Source: Bacillota bacterium (GTDB lineage: Bacteria; Bacillota; Limnochordia; Darwinibacteriales; Darwinibacteriaceae). From it: 8,355 bases of DNA. A program made the translations under genes and the position numbers. Of this stretch, positions 4,903-8,355 are shown piece by piece (positions within the stretch are counted from its first letter, which is position 1; the number at the start of each line of letters is the position of its first letter). Below the pieces are notes generated by a model. It was not told where the DNA came from. It saw nothing but the letters and a program-made list of their open reading frames with translations, and made no database searches. Location of the stretch: positions 1 to 8,355 of the forward strand of contig JAAZLB010000161.1 of NCBI GenBank assembly GCA_012799535.1, given 5' to 3'.

Positions 4903-6459
4903 TTATTGAGCTTTAGCCCAACGATCATAGGCGGACTGATAAGCTTCGAGGTAATCGGCTAGACCAATACCATTGAGGGTTCTTACATACTTATCCCAAC
5001 CCTTATCGATGGATTCGGCACCGGTGATGAACTTTGCTTCCATCTGTTGGAAGTAGGTGTCAATATCCATTTTGTATTGATTAATTACGTCGATCTCGTC
5101 TTCAGTGAAGTAGACAAGGGGGAAGGGAAGTTTTGCATAAGGAATTAACTCCTCGGAAATCCACTCATAGATCGCTAGAATAGTGGGGTTGCCACCTTCT
5201 TTTTCAAAAAACTCTCTAGTCAAGACCATGGGTACGTTAGTACCTACACCAGGTGCATGTTTAGCATTAGTCTGGGTGGTGCTTAACCCTTCATCAGCCA
5301 AGAGAATCCATTGACCATCTTCGTTCCAGACAAAGGTCTTGCCTTCGATACCTAAACGGGCAAGGATAGTGCCTTCTTCAGAGTAAGCGTGGTCAATCCA
5401 GCGCATGGTTGCCTCTGGATACTGGTTCTTACTGGTAATTGCGGCTCGACCCCGTCTAATCTCACTCATTTCTACGGTGAGTTTGGTTGGGTTAGTGGCA
5501 CTGGTCATAGGTGGTAAGACTGGGTAGTTCATGGCTTCGGTTACATCGTGGAAACCAACCATCACGATCGGCCAGGTAGATAGGACACCTACTTGCTTGC
5601 CTTTAGCTACGAATTGTTCCCAAGTGTGAGAGAACATCTGATTATCCAAAAGCTGTTCAGAGTAAAGGCGATTCATGAACTTGAGATATTCCTTGAATTC
5701 AGGCTGGTTCCAGGCTAATTGAACTTTGCCATTGTCATCCACGTAAATACCATCTTGCTGTACTAAGCCAAAGTTAGCTAGTAAACCAAGGCGTAGCTCG
5801 CTGGCATTAGCAGCAGTAAGGGGAATTACTTCCTCAACATTGCCAGGATTCTTTTCTTTAAAGGCTTTTAGCAATTCATAAAATTCATCCATTGTTTCTG
5901 GCTTGTCTACACCTAATGCTTCAAGCCATTTACCATTAAGCCACATGATAGGAGTTTTGGAGGTAATATTTTGGTCGATACCTGGTAAGGCATAGATGTG
6001 CCCGTCTGGAGCGGTAATGGATGCTTTGATCTCGGGATTTTCTTCGATTAACTTCTTGAAATTAGGAGCGTACTGGTCAATAAGATCCTCAAGGGGAATT
6101 AAAATTCCTTGAGCACCAAAATCTGCTTCATCGTTAGGTGTTAACTCGCCACCAAAAAAGAGATCAGGAAGGTCCATACTAGCTAATGCTAGTTGTTTAG
6201 CTTGAGTATAGTCGTCACCAGCAGCGGTGCGGAACTTAAACTTAATATTCGTGAGCTTTTCCATCTCTTGGAAGTAGCCCATATCATCCCAAACTGGTTG
6301 AATGGGAGAACGGCGAGCCATCATCTCAAGGGTAATGGGTTCATCAACGATTGGGTAACCAGTTGGGTTGAAGTTCGCTAATACAGGAAGTGCCCCAATG
6401 GTCATGGTTGCGCAAAGAACGACAGTCATTATAAGCGGAAGCAATTTTCTGTTTTTCAT
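4903..6459 (-). CDS. Extracellular sugar-binding protein of an ABC importer (LplA/YtcQ-like)
   Basis: A 518-residue exported solute-binding protein that captures a carbohydrate, probably an oligosaccharide, and hands it to the two permeases encoded just upstream. Residues 1-28 form a Sec signal peptide: KNRK, a hydrophobic core, then ALPVLA with likely cleavage after A28. The single Cys in this region (C16) sits in TVVLC, which does not fit a lipobox, so the protein should not be lipid-anchored. The mature part carries family features: PDLFFGGELTPNDEADFGAQ then LIPLEDLIDQYAPNFKKL, GHIYALPG, TMDEFYELLKAFKEKNPG, and a C-terminal DIDTYFQQMEAKFITGAESI plus KGWDKYVRTLNGIGLADYLE, all typical of the LplA/YtcQ group. 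Its length, above 500 residues, also fits that group. The ATG at 6459 has AAAGGGG 8 bases upstream (6474-6468); a TTG at 6504 would add 15 residues before the signal peptide and is rejected. The substrate is unknown. The gene is last in the operon and ends at a terminator. Confidence 0.9.
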   Translation of the reverse strand: MKNRKLLPLIMTVVLCATMTIGALPVLANFNPTGYPIVDEPITLEMMARRSPIQPVWDDMGYFQEMEKLTNIKFKFRTAAGDDYTQAKQLALASMDLPDLFFGGELTPNDEADFGAQGILIPLEDLIDQYAPNFKKLIEENPEIKASITAPDGHIYALPGIDQNITSKTPIMWLNGKWLEALGVDKPETMDEFYELLKAFKEKNPGNVEEVIPLTAANASELRLGLLANFGLVQQDGIYVDDNGKVQLAWNQPEFKEYLKFMNRLYSEQLLDNQMFSHTWEQFVAKGKQVGVLSTWPIVMVGFHDVTEAMNYPVLPPMTSATNPTKLTVEMSEIRRGRAAITSKNQYPEATMRWIDHAYSEEGTILARLGIEGKTFVWNEDGQWILLADEGLSTTQTNAKHAPGVGTNVPMVLTREFFEKEGGNPTILAIYEWISEELIPYAKLPFPLVYFTEDEIDVINQYKMDIDTYFQQMEAKFITGAESIDKGWDKYVRTLNGIGLADYLEAYQSAYDRWAKAQ

Positions 6460-6467
6460 GAGGGGTG

Positions 6468-6474
6468 CCCCTTT
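6468..6474 (-). promoter_or_regulatory. Ribosome binding site for the binding-protein gene
   Basis: AAAGGGG on the minus strand, 8 bases before the ATG at 6459. It supports the start directly at the signal peptide. The GGGG is followed by CACCCC, so a short self-complementary element overlaps it, but the possible hairpin has only about 4 pairs. Confidence 0.6.
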
Positions 6475-6534
6475 CTTTTTATTAAGCGCTTGTGCAACAG
6501 ACAAAAGTTTAAATTGACTATCTCTCCTTTCCCT

Positions 6535-7431
6535 TTATTCCTTGATAGAACCGATCATAATGCCCTTAACGAAAAAGCGTTGCAAGAAGGGGTAGATGAT
6601 TAACAGAGGAGCGGAAGAGATGATCATTACTGCATATTTAATTATATCCGCGATCCGTGCATGTTCTTGTAAGGCTTCTACAACACCTCGCTGTTGCATT
6701 AATTCGGTCATCATTTTTTGCTGGATAAGAATCTCTCTTAAGAAAAGCTGTAACGGCCACAAAGCTCGATCTTGCAAATAAATTAAGGCTCCAAAATATT
6801 GGTTCCAGTGTCCTACCCCATAAAAGAGGGCCATGACGGCAATAATGGGAGCGGAGAGAGGTAATATTAACTGAAAGAAAATTCTGATGTGACTAGCTCC
6901 GTCAATTTCCGCGGCTTCTTCTAAGCCTTTGGGGATATTCATTTTAAAGAAGGTCATAGTCACAATAATGTTCCAAATAGAAGCCGCCGCGGGCAAGACC
7001 ATGGACCAGATGGTGTTAATCATGCCTAAATCTCGTACCAACATATAAGTGGGAATTAATCCCCCATCAAAGAACATAGTAAACACAAAAAGTCCCATAA
7101 TAATGTTTCGCCCCACTAAATCAGAACGGGAAAGGGCGTAGGCCGCGGGCAAGGTAACCGCAAGGTTAATAAAAGTACCTAGTAAAGTATACATAATGGT
7201 GTTGCGGTAACCTATTAAAAGTTCTCTACTCTGGAAAATACGTCGGTAGCCTTCCAAGGTGAAACCTTTTGGTAGTAACCACATCTGCCCTGAGTTTACG
7301 TAGTAGGGATCACTGACTGAGGCACTAACGATGTAGATTAAGGGATAGAGAACAATTAAGACGAAAAGAATGATCAGGACCTTATTAACAACATCAAAAA
7401 CCTTATCAGGATCAATTGCTCTAGTTTTCAT
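6535..7431 (-). CDS. Sugar ABC transporter permease, LplC/YtcP type
   Basis: A 298-residue inner-membrane permease of the carbohydrate (CUT1) ABC importer class, pairing with the permease encoded upstream to form the sugar channel. About six membrane helices are visible, the first at residues 16-37 (VNKVLIILFVLIVLYPLIYI). Family landmarks include the N-terminal VSASVSDPYYV segment, LPKGFTLEGYRRIF, TMFFDGGLIPTYMLVRDLGM (118-137) and the ATPase-docking EAA loop EEAAEIDGAS...LPLSAP (171-195). HWNQYFGALIYLQD (208-221) and the C-terminal FVKGIMIGSIKE ending are standard for this type. The start ATG has AAGGAGG 7 bases upstream, and that Shine-Dalgarno sequence overlaps the TAA of the preceding permease (gap 12 bases), so translation is probably coupled. 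A 75-base gap without a recognisable terminator follows before the binding-protein gene. Assignment is firm at the family level; substrate unknown. Confidence 0.93.
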   Translation of the reverse strand: MKTRAIDPDKVFDVVNKVLIILFVLIVLYPLIYIVSASVSDPYYVNSGQMWLLPKGFTLEGYRRIFQSRELLIGYRNTIMYTLLGTFINLAVTLPAAYALSRSDLVGRNIIMGLFVFTMFFDGGLIPTYMLVRDLGMINTIWSMVLPAAASIWNIIVTMTFFKMNIPKGLEEAAEIDGASHIRIFFQLILPLSAPIIAVMALFYGVGHWNQYFGALIYLQDRALWPLQLFLREILIQQKMMTELMQQRGVVEALQEHARIADIIKYAVMIISSAPLLIIYPFLQRFFVKGIMIGSIKE

Positions 7432-7438
7432 TGTCTAT

Positions 7439-7446
7439 CCTCCTTA
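7439..7446 (-). promoter_or_regulatory. Ribosome binding site overlapping a stop codon
   Basis: On the minus strand TAAGGAGG contains both the TAA stop of the first permease (7446-7444) and the AAGGAGG Shine-Dalgarno sequence of the second, 7 bases before its ATG. This compact junction supports a single operon and translational coupling of the two permeases. Confidence 0.75.
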
Positions 7447-8355
7447 CCACAAGCTCGTGCCGGTACGTCTTGCGACCCGGTTGAAAAAGAGTAGAATAAC
7501 CAAGTTCACTACAGAGTTAAACAGTCCAATCGCGGTGGAATAAGCATATTGCCCATGCAAGAGACCCGCCTCGTACACATAGGTTTGAATCACTTGGGAT
7601 GATTCGAGGTTTAAGGGATTTTGCATAAGAAGAATCTTCTCGAACCCGATGGAAAGCATATTGCCCATACTTAAAATGAGTAGAATAACAATGGTGGGCA
7701 GAATGCTAGGAATATTAATATGCCATATTCTCTCAAGACGGGTGGCTCCATCAATTTTAGCCGATTCGTGTAACTGGGGGTCTACTCCAGCTAGAGCAGC
7801 TAAATAGATGATCGCGCTCCAACCTAAGTTTTGCCATTGACCGGACCAGACGTAAACAGTCTTAAACCAGCGAGGATCCGTCATAAACGGGATGGGTCCA
7901 ATCCCGAACAGTCCTAAGAAGTTGTTCACGATACCCTTGGCAGGATCCAAGAAGGCGATAATCATCCCCACTAAGACTACAGTGGAGATAAAGTGGGGAG
8001 CATAGGTAATAGTCTGGGCCGCTTTCTTAAAGGGTCCATCTTTCAATTCATTTAAAGAAAGGGCCAAAATCACCGAGAGGGGAAAGAGCGCTAATCCGTA
8101 CAGGTTAATTAGAATGGTGTTCCGGATTAGATCCCAGAAGTAATAGGAATTAAAAAAGCGAGTAAAATGGCGCAAACCTACCCATTCACTACCCCAGATG
8201 CCTTGGGATGCCTTAAAGTTTTTAAAGGCAATTTGTAAACCGTAGAGTGGATAGTACTTGAAAACAGCGAAATAAATGATTGCAGGAGCTAAAAGCAAGT
8301 AAAGTTGCCAGTTGATTTTTATTTTTCTCCAGTTGATGAGTCTGGGCTTTACAGA
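7444..8355 (-). CDS. Sugar ABC transporter permease, LplB type (5' end outside window)
   Basis: The first permease of the CUT1-type importer, cut by the right edge. The frame stays open to position 8355. The 19 codons before the TTG at 8298 end in NWQLY and continue into LLLAPAIIYFAVFKYYPLYG, the standard N-terminal helix of LplB-type permeases, so the TTG at 8298 is internal and the true start lies just beyond the window. Visible: 303 residues, close to the 300-325 I expect. Counting from the TTG codon as 1, GIWGSEWVGLRHFTRFF (33-49) is the conserved periplasmic segment, ISTVVLVGMI and NLGWSAIIYLAALAGVDPQL are core helices, and the EAA loop is ESAKIDGATRLERIWHINIP (178-197). LESSQVIQTYVYEAGL near the C terminus is also characteristic. 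It is followed 12 bases later by the LplC-type permease. No ATPase gene is visible; upstream genes are not in the window. Confidence 0.92.
   Translation of the reverse strand, partial: SVKPRLINWRKIKINWQLYLLLAPAIIYFAVFKYYPLYGLQIAFKNFKASQGIWGSEWVGLRHFTRFFNSYYFWDLIRNTILINLYGLALFPLSVILALSLNELKDGPFKKAAQTITYAPHFISTVVLVGMIIAFLDPAKGIVNNFLGLFGIGPIPFMTDPRWFKTVYVWSGQWQNLGWSAIIYLAALAGVDPQLHESAKIDGATRLERIWHINIPSILPTIVILLILSMGNMLSIGFEKILLMQNPLNLESSQVIQTYVYEAGLLHGQYAYSTAIGLFNSVVNLVILLFFNRVARRTGTSLW

Noticed and set aside
6461..6472. Self-complementary AGGGGTGCCCCT over the binding-protein ribosome binding site
   Set aside because: The hairpin has about four pairs with a tight loop, too weak to argue for translational control.
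6460..6504. TTG at 6504 as the binding-protein start
   Set aside because: It would place 15 residues ahead of a normal signal peptide, while the ATG at 6459 has a ribosome binding site at the right distance.

Overview
The window looks like chromosomal DNA of a Gram-positive-type bacterium of the Bacillota, probably from the clostridial/Limnochordia side. This rests on strong GGAGG-type ribosome binding sites, TTG used as a start codon, a flavodoxin and an Fpg-like glycosylase of types I associate with clostridial genomes, and a LplA/LplB/LplC-type sugar ABC operon. The solute-binding protein has a plain Sec signal peptide instead of a lipobox, which is unusual for a monoderm member. The assignment below phylum level is inference only.

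Layout. Positions 1-212 hold no gene I can support. A strong intrinsic terminator (213-260) closes whatever lies upstream. An extended -10 promoter (about 296-323) then starts a plus-strand pair: a MATE-family multidrug/sodium antiporter (360-1727) and an FMN flavodoxin-domain protein (1814-2344). The pair ends at a textbook terminator (2351-2384). Positions 2385-2713 contain a decayed remnant of an M23 (LytM-type) peptidase.

Everything from 2714 to the right edge is on the minus strand and converges on the MATE/flavodoxin pair. In order of transcription, from the right, it holds a 5'-truncated LplB-type permease (7444 to beyond 8355), a LplC/YtcP-type permease (6535-7431), a large extracellular solute-binding protein (4903-6459), a terminator (4852-4880), a beta-lactamase-fold serine hydrolase (3603-4808, TTG start), and an Fpg/Nei-like DNA glycosylase homologue (2714-3550) that lacks the canonical catalytic proline.

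How it works together. The three right-hand genes form a CUT1-type oligosaccharide importer with one binding protein and two permeases but no ATPase in view. Such systems often borrow a shared MsmX-like ATPase. The serine hydrolase, the glycosylase homologue, and the MATE/flavodoxin pair look like separate housekeeping or stress functions, not parts of one system. I found no CRISPR array, RNA gene, insertion sequence, phage gene or defence system, and no convincing undescribed system. The most interesting items are the proline-less glycosylase, the lipobox-less binding protein, the M23 remnant and a possible 14-codon leader ORF overlapping the flavodoxin start.
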